Positions 1 to 9,376 of a stretch of 64,000 nucleotides of DNA are shown in pieces. The position numbers were made by a program, and so were the translations under genes. Every line of letters starts with the position of its first letter. Within the stretch, counting starts at the first letter, position 1. A model generated the notes under the pieces. That model saw nothing but the letters and a program-made list of their open reading frames with translations, searched no databases and had not been told where the DNA came from. The DNA comes from Podospora pseudoanserina (taxonomy: Eukaryota; Ascomycota; Sordariomycetes; Sordariales; Podosporaceae), in the NCBI RefSeq assembly GCF_035222485.1, contig NC_085923.1, positions 1,922,001-1,986,000 on the forward strand, read 5' to 3'.

Positions 1-2
1 GG

Positions 3-566
3 AATGAAGAGGTTAGGAGAGGGTTGGAAGGGGTGAGGAGGGGGAAGGGGTTGAGGCGGTTGGCGGAGTTGGCTACGGGGGATGGGCAGGGGAGAGGGGA
101 GATGGGGAGGGTTTTGGGGGAAGGGTATTTATCTTTTTGGGAGAGGAGTGATGAGGAGGGCCGTGTAGAAGAGGCAGAGGGGCATGGTCAGCAGGAGGAG
201 CAGCAGCATCATGGGGAGGTACAGCAGCCCGAGGCCCCACTACAGGAGGCCCAGCAAGGACAACAGGAGGATGTGGTCATGCATGATGAGCCGGATCCTG
301 GGCAGGCACAACGAGCGCAGGAGGATGAGGAGAGAGCTGCTCATGCTGCTGCTGTTGCGGCTGTTGCTGCTATCAACAGTGCTGGCTTGTCTGCTGCTGG
401 CGAGGCGGAGACGATTCCTGCTCCGGTTGGGGAAGGTGGTGTGTCTAAGACGGAAGAGCAGCAGTTACAATCTCACCCGCAGGTAGAAGGAGGGCAACAA
501 GGAGGGGATATTGGGTTGGGACTGCAGATGGCGTTGGGGGTGGCTCCACCGCCGGCGGCTGTTTAG
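3..566 (+). CDS. 3' end of an unidentified low-complexity protein (partial)
   Basis: An open frame enters from the window edge and ends at a TAG at 564-566, so this is probably the C-terminal part of a gene that starts upstream. The visible ~187 residues are rich in Glu, Gln, Ala and Gly, with a Gln/Glu stretch and an Ala/Val-rich segment and no recognisable domain. No in-frame ATG lies near the left edge, which supports a truncated gene over a complete short one. The composition is that of a disordered tail. It could also be a chance open frame in purine-rich DNA. No function is proposed. Confidence 0.4.
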   Translation, partial: NEEVRRGLEGVRRGKGLRRLAELATGDGQGRGEMGRVLGEGYLSFWERSDEEGRVEEAEGHGQQEEQQHHGEVQQPEAPLQEAQQGQQEDVVMHDEPDPGQAQRAQEDEERAAHAAAVAAVAAINSAGLSAAGEAETIPAPVGEGGVSKTEEQQLQSHPQVEGGQQGGDIGLGLQMALGVAPPPAAV

Positions 567-1630
567 GATGGTAATGATGCTGATGGGGCAGAGGTAGTGG
601 ATTGGAGTTTCTGGTATAATATGAATGTTTAGTCATTGCGGAGGGGGCGGCGGTTGGTGAAAAAGTATATATACCAAGAGCGAGGGATAGCGCCGAGGCG
701 CGGTATTGAGTGTAGGTTAGGAGAATACATCATACCCTTTTGTTTGTGTTTTTACTGTTAGTCTTATTGAATGATGAGAAGATGCTAGGTCGTATGAGGA
801 TGAGGATCATCATTGATGATGTCCCCACTTGAACCCCGTCGTGTATCTGTTGGTCTGATTCGCAAGGGACTGTAAGGAGGTAGGTTGGAAGTTGCTTTCA
901 GTTTAAGGTTACCTTTTCAAGATATCAGTCGCAGTCTTTATCGTTGAGCGACCCTACCTACCTACCAGAAAACGATGATGACAGTATTATCGGTGCAACC
1001 AAAAGCTGTAGCAAACCAGGCGAGATAACCCCCCCAGCGGCAACACCACCCCTAAACTCCCCCAATCCCACCTGGATTCTCCATCCCACCTCAAGAAGCC
1101 GACGTCGTCCAAATAAGCTTTTCCCAACGCGACAAAAAAAGCCAATGACAACTTGTCACCAATCCCCCCCGAGTAATGTTAGAGACCAGGGGGGCCAACA
1201 AATCCCATTTAGTTCCATTCCAAGAAACCAGACATTGAGACGACGGCGAGAGAAAATAGCTCTTCTGTTCTCTCTGTTCCAAAAGCTCCAATTAAACCCC
1301 AACTCCTCCCTAGTCGTTTCAGTTGCCTGGGCCTCCCCAAATTTCCTGATCTGCATCCATCACCAAAAAAGACAACAGCATATATTTACCAACCAAAAGA
1401 AAAGATATATATATATATTCCCCGACGCAAAACAAAAAACTCACCTTGCATGACATTTTTTTGATGGCACCATCACCTCCCAAGCTAGCACAAGAAATCC
1501 GAGGCGACGGAGCGTACATTGTACCATCTCCACACACCCTATTATCACACACCCCACCCTGCCTCCCTCTTGCTTGCCCGTGTCAGGCAAACGAAAAATT
1601 CACCAACCAAACCAATCCAAGGGAAAAATT
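567..1630. other. Intergenic region, no gene seen
   Basis: About 1.06 kb between the partial gene and the next start codon. A forward open frame at 944-1453 is Pro/Ser/Lys-rich with no domain and looks like chance. Short TA-rich steps lie near 667-675 and 1405-1420. The last few hundred bases are presumably the promoter and 5' UTR of the coiled-coil gene. Confidence 0.5.
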
Positions 1631-2107
1631 ATGTGCATGCAGAAAGACAAAGTCTGGTTAGAGTGCAATCACCGCGCCTTTTTTCGCTTCGAGCCCTGCG
1701 CCAGGCTCGGCCACGGCTGCTTCGGTGCCGGCGGCGACCACGACGAGGTGCACGTGCAAGATATCTGCGCAGACTGCAAGAGAAAAGACCCCAACCCTGC
1801 CGCCCGCGAGGCCGAGAGGGTGAGGAGGGAGATGGAGCTGCACGCTAGGAGGGCGGAGGAAGAGCGTGTTGCGCAGATCAAAAGGCTTCAGATTGAGGCT
1901 AGGAGGAGGGCAGAGGATGCGAAGAGAAAGCAGGAGGAGGAAGCGCTCAAGTTGGCGAGGAGAAGGGAGAGGGAAAGGCGGCAGCTGGAGAAGCAGGTTG
2001 ATAATAAGGCTGCGAAAGCTCTGGAGAGCCATAAACGGAAACATGAAGGGGGGGAGGAGGATGAACCGAAGGCTAAGCGACAGAGAGGGAGGGTTGGCGG
2101 TGGATGA
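1631..2107 (+). CDS. Small Cys/His-rich N-terminus plus coiled-coil protein
   Basis: A single-exon frame of 158 residues from ATG 1631 (a second ATG follows two codons later). No earlier ATG exists in this frame. Residues ~10-50 hold regularly spaced Cys and His (CNH, PCARLGHGC, CADC) that resemble a zinc-binding module, although I cannot match a named family. From about residue 55 the sequence becomes a long charged helix (Arg/Glu/Lys/Ala heptads), a probable coiled coil. It ends in a basic KAKRQRGR stretch that could be a nuclear signal. Role unknown. The protein-like composition and clear two-part layout argue for a real gene. Confidence 0.6.
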   Translation: MCMQKDKVWLECNHRAFFRFEPCARLGHGCFGAGGDHDEVHVQDICADCKRKDPNPAAREAERVRREMELHARRAEEERVAQIKRLQIEARRRAEDAKRKQEEEALKLARRRERERRQLEKQVDNKAAKALESHKRKHEGGEEDEPKAKRQRGRVGGG

Positions 2108-3067
2108 AACCGCAGGATGAGTTGAATGCGGTTGACAGGCCGATCAAAGTTTGAGGGTTGTCGAAGCGTCGATGGGGAAGATTCCTGGCATTTACAAGCC
2201 TCATATCAGCGTTGCTGTCTCTATGGCTAGCAACTTGGCAATCAGATGGCTCCGGGCACGTTGCAGACTGGTTCGAGAGGGGGGGGCAGAGAAGCCTCAT
2301 GCTTGTCATGGCTAGTCAAAGGAAGACAACGGTGGCGGGTCGAGGGATGAAAGGCAGCCAGTTCTCCCAAGCCGCTGAGATATGGCTAGCCGAGGGACAT
2401 GAGTAGCCAGGAGAAGGAATGTCGCAAATGGTGAGTCGGACCGCTTTCTGAAGACCTGATATATTTGCTGACAGGTCCAGCCTAGGAAGCAGTTCCAAGC
2501 ACTGGGATGAAATCCAAAGATTAAATCCGTACACGGACCAAATGTTGGTTCCTAAATGATAAACACTCGCTAGGAGACGTCCAGGGCCTCTTATAAATAA
2601 CACAAGAAGACAACCGCCCAAAAACCAGACTGGATGTAAATCAAACTTCAGTGGTTGAGAAATGGGGAGCGGGAGGTATCGGTTGTAAGGAGTGTTGTAG
2701 AATAACGGTTTGGGGTTTTTGAACTCCGATTCAAATTTAAATTAATCACTTTTTCGTGCCGTAGACTAGCAATAGCCATCAACTGATACCACACATACAA
2801 CAAGACATGTCGTCGAAGAAGGAAGGAGCTGGTGTGCGAGTCCCCCTTTCAGCTTGGCAGTTGGCCGCCGGTCTGCGAGCATCCGTCAAGACATTTGTCA
2901 GCTACGTCATACCACTCAGTTCCTTACTGAGAAGACACACGTGATTTCGCGACATTCCGTGCCACGCAACCAAACGGCCATCGCGACAGGCAGACTTATC
3001 AGCGTGCATCTCAGCCTTCTGACTTTGATCTCATCACAGATCCCATGTGAGCACTGCTGTTCGCATC
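2108..3067. other. Intergenic region upstream of RAD4
   Basis: About 960 bp with only short unconvincing frames on either strand. It should contain the 3' UTR of the coiled-coil gene and the promoter and 5' UTR of RAD4. No repeat or RNA gene was seen. Confidence 0.5.
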
Positions 3068-5647
3068 ATGCCTGGAAGGAAACGAAGCGCCCCGATCGAC
3101 AACCCCAGCCCACGGACCACCCGCGCCACCCGCTCCAGCGCTCGCAGGACAGCTGCCAAAAATGACAATGATGTTATTCCCGATGTGGTCAAAGAAATGG
3201 TGGTGGAAGTGAGGAAAGCGAAACAAGCTGCCGCAGAAAATGAAGACACTCCAACAGAACCGCCACGAAAGCGGAAACGACCCGGGGAGAAACCCGCCAA
3301 GCCATCCAAGGAGAATGACGCTGGGAATGACGGCAATGATGAGGAGATTGAGTTTGAAGATGTTCCAATACCTGCTCCGACTATCCAGACCATGGTTAGA
3401 GACACGGATGACGAGGAGGATGACGATGACGATGACGATGATATCCAGTTTGAGGACGTCAATATCAACGGTGCTCAAGCAAACACAAGATATGAAGGGC
3501 CGAAGACGTTGGATCTTGATCTTACTGCTTATATGGCCTCGTTGGCTCCGAAAAAAGGAGACCGTCGCAAGGCATTGGGGAGGGAGGAAAAGGACCGTCG
3601 TATAGAGACACACAAGGTTCATCTTCTCTGTCTGCTGGCTCACGTAGAGTTGAGGAACCGGTGGTGCAACGACCCCGAGGTTCAAGATGCTCTTCGTCCG
3701 CTGCTGTCTCGGAAAACAGTAGGATTTTTGCGTCCGAGGGCAAGTCTGAACCAGTTCAGCCGGACTGAATCACTGAGAAGGGGTATCTCCGAGGCCAAGG
3801 AGGTGTTCAGAACCAGGTTTGAGATCACCGAGCGAGGGCTACAGAGAGCCCTCTGGGCGGAAAATCTGGACCAACTGAAAGATTACAAACCACCCCCAGA
3901 CGCGGAAACCACCCGCAACAAAGCCGACTTTCTCAAAGCAGCCCAAACCCTCCGCGGCTCCCGCGACGTCGGCGCCCAGCTCTTTTGCGCCCTCCTCCGC
4001 TCGGTAGGAGTAGAAGCCCGTTTGGTCTGCTCCCTCCAACCCCTCGCCTGCGTCGCAGGGGCGCCGGCCATGCCCAAGCCATCATCCAAAACCACGCCGA
4101 AAGCTAAACAACCCTCCAAAGCAGAGCAATACTTAGCAGCCGTGGCCAAACACGAAACAAAATTCACCCCCACCACCCCTGGCACAATCCCCCGCTCCCG
4201 TTTAGGCCACCCAGACGCAACATCCTACCAAATCCCCTCCCTCCTCGCCCCTTCTCCTTCTACCCCCCCTCCTTTACCTGCCCCTAAAACCCAAGTCAAA
4301 AAAATCAAAGGCGAATCCCCCTTTCCAATCTGCTGGGTCGAAATCCTCGACCACGCCCACCAGAAATACCACCCTGTCGATCCTCTAGTCACCTTTTCCC
4401 AGTTCAATCCCAAGGTCTACGAACCCCCCTCTTCTGACCTCCTCAACTCCCTCACCTACGCCGTGGCCTTCAACCCCGACTCTTCCTGTCTCGACGTAAC
4501 CCGCCGTTACGCAAAAGCGTACAACTCAAAAACCAGACGGTGGAGAATCGACGGCTTAGTTTCGTCACGCAACGGCCTGAAAGGGGAACGCTGGCTGAGG
4601 GCCGCGCTGAGGAGGTACCAGCCCCCGTCAGTGACGGACTTGCTGCAGATTGAACTCAACGAGCTGAAAGCGGCCGAGCTGAAGGAGCCGATGCCGAGGA
4701 ATGTAATGGATTTTAGGGATCATCCTGTTTATGCTTTGGAGAGGCATCTCAGGAGGAATGAGGTTTTGGTGCCAGGGGCGCAGGTTAGCGGGACGGTTGG
4801 TAGTGCGGGGGGGAGGGGGGGGTTAGAGAGGATTTACAGACGGAGGGATGTCAAGGTGGCGAGGACGAGGGAGAGGTGGTTTAGGTTGGGGAGGGTGGTG
4901 AAGGGTGGGGAAGTGCCGGTGAAGGTGCTGCCAAAGATGAAAAGGAAGAAAAAGGGGCGGTTGGGTGATGGTGATGATGATGAGGAGGGGGAGCAAGGGG
5001 CAGGGAATCCGGTTTTTATTGAGAGTCAGACGGAGGTGTATGTGCCGCCTCCGGTGGTGGGGGGAAGAGTGCCGAGGAATAGGTTTGGGAATGTGGATGT
5101 TTATGTGCCGAGTATGGTTCCACGGGGGGGGGTGCATCTACCTCATGAGAGGGCGAGGAGGGCGGCGTTCGTACTAGGGATCGATGCTGCGCCGGCGTTG
5201 ACGGGGTTTGAGTTTAGGGGGAGGCAGGGGACGGCGGTGTTGAGGGGCGTTGTGGTTGCGGCTGAGTATAAGGGGGCGATGGAGGCGGTTATTCAAGGAC
5301 TAGAAGATATGGAGGTGGAGGAGGAGCAGGAGAGAAAAACGAGGATGTTGCTCGCCGTCTGGAGAAGAATGTTGAAGGGGTTGAGGATTAGGGAGAGGAT
5401 CATGGATGGGGTGGATGAGGAGGCTGAGGCGGAAGCCGAGGCCAGAAAGCAAGAAGACAAGGGTAAAGCCAAAGAGGTAGACATGCCTGATCTCGACGAC
5501 ACCGCCACTCCCTTTCACGATGACGAAGATGAAGACTCAGCCGGAAGGGGTGGTTTCTTCCCATCCACCAACCTCGACAGCGATGATGAAGGGGAAGGGG
5601 GTGGGTTCATGGTAGAAGAAGAAGGCGGCGGATTCGTGATAGAATAG
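3068..5647 (+). CDS. RAD4: DNA damage recognition protein Rad4/XPC
   Basis: A single-exon gene of 859 residues. Rad4/XPC recognises helix-distorting lesions in global-genome nucleotide excision repair and works with a Rad23 partner in the nucleus. The start is ATG 3068 (MPGRKRS); the frame extends upstream only to a GTG. The N-terminus is basic, followed by an acidic tract with an Asp run (~residues 115-135). The transglutaminase-like fold spans roughly 180-440 (CWVEILDHAHQKYHPVDP near its end). Three beta-hairpin DNA-binding domains follow: BHD1 from ~542 (MDFRDHPVYALERHL), BHD2 from ~587 (ERIYRRRDVKVARTRERW) and BHD3 from ~667 (VPRNRFGNVDVYVPSMVPRG). The C-terminal tail is strongly acidic. 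It is convergent with the SET gene, with about 25 bp between stop codons. Confidence 0.95.
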   Translation: MPGRKRSAPIDNPSPRTTRATRSSARRTAAKNDNDVIPDVVKEMVVEVRKAKQAAAENEDTPTEPPRKRKRPGEKPAKPSKENDAGNDGNDEEIEFEDVPIPAPTIQTMVRDTDDEEDDDDDDDDIQFEDVNINGAQANTRYEGPKTLDLDLTAYMASLAPKKGDRRKALGREEKDRRIETHKVHLLCLLAHVELRNRWCNDPEVQDALRPLLSRKTVGFLRPRASLNQFSRTESLRRGISEAKEVFRTRFEITERGLQRALWAENLDQLKDYKPPPDAETTRNKADFLKAAQTLRGSRDVGAQLFCALLRSVGVEARLVCSLQPLACVAGAPAMPKPSSKTTPKAKQPSKAEQYLAAVAKHETKFTPTTPGTIPRSRLGHPDATSYQIPSLLAPSPSTPPPLPAPKTQVKKIKGESPFPICWVEILDHAHQKYHPVDPLVTFSQFNPKVYEPPSSDLLNSLTYAVAFNPDSSCLDVTRRYAKAYNSKTRRWRIDGLVSSRNGLKGERWLRAALRRYQPPSVTDLLQIELNELKAAELKEPMPRNVMDFRDHPVYALERHLRRNEVLVPGAQVSGTVGSAGGRGGLERIYRRRDVKVARTRERWFRLGRVVKGGEVPVKVLPKMKRKKKGRLGDGDDDEEGEQGAGNPVFIESQTEVYVPPPVVGGRVPRNRFGNVDVYVPSMVPRGGVHLPHERARRAAFVLGIDAAPALTGFEFRGRQGTAVLRGVVVAAEYKGAMEAVIQGLEDMEVEEEQERKTRMLLAVWRRMLKGLRIRERIMDGVDEEAEAEAEARKQEDKGKAKEVDMPDLDDTATPFHDDEDEDSAGRGGFFPSTNLDSDDEGEGGGFMVEEEGGGFVIE

Positions 5648-5672
5648 CCTTTTTTTTTTCCAATCCCAGATT

Positions 5673-6556
5673 TCAATTCTCACCCTCCCCCTCCTGCTTC
5701 CGTCCCTCCCAAAACCCCCTCCCATAACTCACCATCACCTCCTCTCCCCTCTCGATCCCGGTATTCAACCCTTTTTTTCCCCTAGGCAAAACCCACACGC
5801 TCATCACCTTTTGTCCCGTCCTCTCATCCCACGCGACTTTGAACTCGGCGTTTGGCTTCCCCTTTTGTTGCTTTGGTGGTTTCTTCTGCCCGGGGACTGG
5901 CTCCGGGGGGGTGAAGGGTATACCGCGGTAATCGTTCACGAACCTAGCCTCGTTGCCAGCTCTGGCTGCGTCGACGGCGACATCTGCGTCGCGGTCTAGC
6001 CAGAGGTCGTAGTCTGATTTGGTGTAGTCGTAATCTTCGTCTTGGAGGCCGGGGCCGGAACCGGGGTGGTAGTGGCCTAGGTAGGGGAGGATGAGGGTGC
6101 CTGGGGGGAGGTGTTGGGTTGCGAAGAGGCCGGATTGGCCGTGGGCGGGATCTAAATGGGGTTTAGAAGGGGAATAAAAATGGGGGGAGGGTGAAGAGGA
6201 GGGGGGACGCGACATACGTTTTGGATCAGTGATGGGAGTTATTTTGACGTGAGGTGCTGGCCCGAGGGGAAAGATCCCGGGATGGTGGGGAGGTCGGGAT
6301 CCAGGGTGCGGAGGAGGGAGAGTTGGGAGGGTGTTATTTGAGGGGAGTAGGCGGGGGTAGTGAGAAAAGGGAGGGATTTGGGCCAGTTTACGGGAAAGGG
6401 GCCGTCATTGCTGGGAGTGGTGGATAGCGTGGGTTGTGATGGCGTGGGTTGTGATGGCGGTTTTGAGGGTGGTGTTTCTTTCGGCATTTTACTCGATTTG
6501 GTCCTTTTTATACTGGACTCGTTGGCGGGGTGTTTTCTTTTTCGGGTTTCTGACAT
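5673..6556 (-). CDS. Small SET-domain protein (apparent frameshift in exon 1)
   Basis: A minus-strand gene starting at ATG 6556 (MSETRKRKH). A 66-nt intron lies at 6152-6217 (donor GTATGT, acceptor TTTAG). Splicing joins TDPK to HPAHGQSGLFA, the start of a compact fungal SET fold: PPGTLILPYLG follows, then NEARFVNDYRG, equivalent to the SET NHxC-type motif, and VSYGRGFW near the end. Such proteins are presumed lysine methyltransferases, but the substrate is unknown. The intron-proximal reading (PAPHVKITPITDPK) lies in a different frame from the start-codon reading (PKSLPFLTTPAYS ... LLRTLDPDLP). The switch falls at a run of four G (plus strand) at 6287-6290, where one extra base would restore the frame, and no GT-AG intron repairs it. 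So the gene is either broken or carries an assembly indel. Confidence 0.75.
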
Positions 6557-7254
6557 GTTGGTGATATAATGTCTTTGGAAGTGGTTGGTGGATGAGAGTT
6601 GCTTTTGTGGGTGTGAAGCAGGCTGTGAGATGGAAATGAGAAGTCTAAGTTGAAGTGGTCAATGCGAAGTTTTGCCGGGCTTGCGACATTGCAACAATCT
6701 TCAGACCCTGGGACAAGCTGACATTTCCAGGTTCCTGAACAAATTTTTTTTAAATTTTTTTATTTTTTTTAAAAAAAAAGCAATGATTCGATCTGTGATG
6801 GCTATAAGTGAGCACACATAGACCAAATAACAGAGATCATGAGGTAAAACCAAGGCTTCGAGGCATGGTAAATAGGCCTTAAATGCCTTGTATATTGATA
6901 AGTCCTAACTATGTATTGTTAGGCCTTAAAAAGATAGTTAAGAGGCCTAAAAGGATAGTGAACAGGCTTAAAAAGATAGCTAGGAAGGCTATTATTTATC
7001 TTTTAAGAGCTACCAAATATTTTTCGAAGATTGGTTCAGTATTTTGCAGTGCCAGTTATTATGTCCACGACGTAGTTGTATGTACAAGTCGACTTCGCAG
7101 CCGACAATGTCTTGGAAATGCTATCGCTATCGTACAGTCGGGTCTGGCCCAAGACTGGAAATTAGTCTTGGGTGAAGAGGCTATCCAGATTGTTGTATAT
7201 TTGGCTTTCTTGTTCCGGGGATGGTGTAACGGAAGACAATGCTCGCGCGCGGCG
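6557..7254. other. Intergenic, with T/A homopolymer block and 21-bp repeats
   Basis: About 700 bp between the SET gene start and the P450 stop. It holds a T-rich then A-rich block at ~6743-6780 and the degenerate repeat tract listed separately (6868-7010). No gene is supported. Forward frames here are AT-rich and domain-free. Confidence 0.5.
6868..7010. repeat. Degenerate tandem repeat with ~21-bp unit (locus A)
   Basis: Units of the form AGGCCTTAAAAAGATAGTTA recur head to tail with a spacing of 21-22 bp from about 6920 to 6990, with weaker copies on both sides. The same motif, on the opposite strand, forms the core of the elements at 14104-14323 and 60435-60806. No clear terminal inverted repeat or target duplication was found here, so this may be a decayed copy or only the internal part. 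Confidence 0.65.
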
Positions 7255-8973
7255 TCATACAACCTTCTCGAACCGGAGATACAACTGCTCGTTTGCAGGA
7301 CGTGCGGTGTACCCATCTGACTGATTCGCTACACCCTCATCATCCACAATGTGGCTGGTGTAGTTGGAGTAGATGGCCGCGATCATGAGTTTCATCTCTG
7401 TTGAAGACGTCAGACAGGCAGAGATGCCATCAAAAGCATGAGCACTACTCACCATTCATTGCAAAGTTGGACCCAATACACATCCTACCGCCTGAGCCGA
7501 AAGCCCAGAATTGCCTGTTCCGCAGTTTCCTTTCGTCTTCTGTTCCCGTCCCCGGCAGCCACCGAGTGTGGTCCCATTTCTCAGCATCTGGAAAGACTGC
7601 CTCGTCACGATGGAGAGTATAGGCCAAAGCTGCCACCCTCACGCCACCTGGTACATGGTACGAGCCTAGACGACAGCCCGCCTCAGGAGTTTGACGTGGC
7701 TGTGGCCCAGGGATTGGCGCGTGAAGGCGTAGTGTTTCTGTCAGTACGGCGTGAAGTAGAGGGAGACTGTCCAACTTTTTGGGATCCGGCATATCAATCG
7801 TTCCATCTGGGCGCTGTCGCAGGTTTGGTGTCATGCCCAGAAGTTCAGTTCTCAGCTTCTCTTGCAGTTCCAATGACTGGGATAGCCTCCAAGTTAGATA
7901 TGTAAGGGCCAAGCCAGCCGTTTCCTGGCCTGCCAGCACATGGTCGAAAAGCTCTGATGCAACTGACAGCCGGAAGTTGGACACAGCCGGATACAGGAGC
8001 GAGTCCTTGCCCTTCGTAGTTTCATCTTTCCGAAGCCCAGCAACTAGACTTTTCCATACTACAGGCTCATCCCTTGGGTCAGTGTTAGTTGTGTGGGGAG
8101 AGGCGGATATCTGATCACAGAGCCGTAGACACCAGTTGCCAAGCTCCTTATTGGCTGCATCCACCCACTTGGGGCAAAAGGGAATGCCAATCTTGCGGCA
8201 GAATCTGGTGAACTGTGGCATCTCTTGATCGTAATATCCATAACCCTGGCGGGCCCTGTACAGCTCGAGAAAGTGCTCTCTGTAGGCCTTGTCGCCTAGA
8301 AAGTCGGTTCCATTCCTCAGCCCAAAGAGGTAGCCGGCGATAAAATCCATCGTTGCCGCCATAAACACCGAATAGATATCGATGCCATGGGGAAGCTGGG
8401 TATCCTTGGCGGACCGTTCAAGAATCGGCAGAAACCTCTCGGAAAGAATGGCGTGCCCTTGGACTGAAGCCGCCGGACTCGACTGCATGTATGACTTGGA
8501 GTAGACATGGGATATCAACCGCTTCCGTACCGAGTGCTCGGCAGAAGGTCTTGCCGAAAACATGCAGACAGCGCTTTAGAAAGTGTGTAAGCACAAGTAG
8601 AAAGCAAGACGATTGATTGCTGTCTGTGCGTGCCATACCCATAGTTGTCAAAAACAGAATACCACGAAGTCTTCTCAAATCCACCCTGGTAAACAGTGCG
8701 GACACAGTCCACGTCATCGATGCTCAGTTCGCTGGGCCCAACTCGGACTATGGGACCGTGACGGCGGTGGGCGGCAAAGAGTGTTTTATTTTCTCGATGT
8801 GTGAATCGAATCCGCAGGATCCAGAGGCGGGAAAACGGGACGGACCAGTGAGCATTGGGAATGCGCGCAAGAGGGGAGAACAATGCAGGCCAAAAGATGA
8901 AACGATATGTCAGAAAAGCAAACAAGGCGGCTGCGGCGCAACTTAGCCCTGTGAAGCCACCAGCCATCTTCAT
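7255..8973 (-). CDS. Cytochrome P450 monooxygenase
   Basis: Three exons (8973-8639, 8573-7453, 7397-7255) with introns of 65 and 55 nt close in frame to 532 residues. Microsomal fungal P450s oxidise small lipophilic substrates using a P450 reductase partner. The N-terminus has one hydrophobic anchor (LSCAAAALFAFLTYRFIFW). The I-helix oxygen motif AGQET is at 326-330, the K-helix ETLR at 391-394, and the haem loop FGSGGRMCIG places the ligand Cys at 477. The second intron begins just after the haem loop (NFAMN, then EMKLMIAA). Start ATG 8973 (MKMAGG) or 8967. It is divergent from the F-box gene with about 400 bp between starts. No other biosynthetic gene is adjacent, so substrate and pathway are unknown. 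Confidence 0.93.
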
Positions 8974-9376
8974 AGGCTTCCAAAACGTCTCTGACTCTTT
9001 TCCCTTTTGATGATGCGGGCTCGCTTTCAACGTGCATGAAAGATTGATGACTGCAGACAGGTTGGGAGTCAATTGGCCTTGGCCGGGTAATCTGGCTGCC
9101 CGATTGAGACTCGCCCGAATGTCTTATTGGTCAGAATCTTTACGCTAGTCTGTTTGTGGCTAGTGCGGCAGTTGAGTCACGGCATTGATAGATGACCCTC
9201 GGAATCCATTTCAGAAGTTCCATCCAGTGTTGTGTCATTGGTTCCTATCAACCAAGTCAAAAGCAAGCAGCAGACGGTTGATATTCAACATCAACGTCTC
9301 TTCATCTTCATACAACCTTTGCTTTACAAACAGCAAACTGCGTATATTTCATTGGCCGCTCTTAGTTTCAGAAGCA
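8974..9376. promoter_or_regulatory. Divergent promoter region, P450 / F-box
   Basis: About 400 bp between the two start codons, transcribed outward on both sides. It must hold both promoters and 5' UTRs. No specific site was identified. Confidence 0.5.

Noticed and set aside
944-1453. Forward frame of 169 residues upstream of the coiled-coil gene
   Set aside because: Composition is Pro/Ser/Lys low complexity, no domain, first codon not in good context, and it lies in AT- and CT-rich promoter-like DNA.
6743-6780. RIP-mutated transposon remnant suggested by AT-rich DNA
   Set aside because: The AT-rich block is under 50 bp of simple T and A runs, without TpA-rich decay over a longer span or any transposon similarity.
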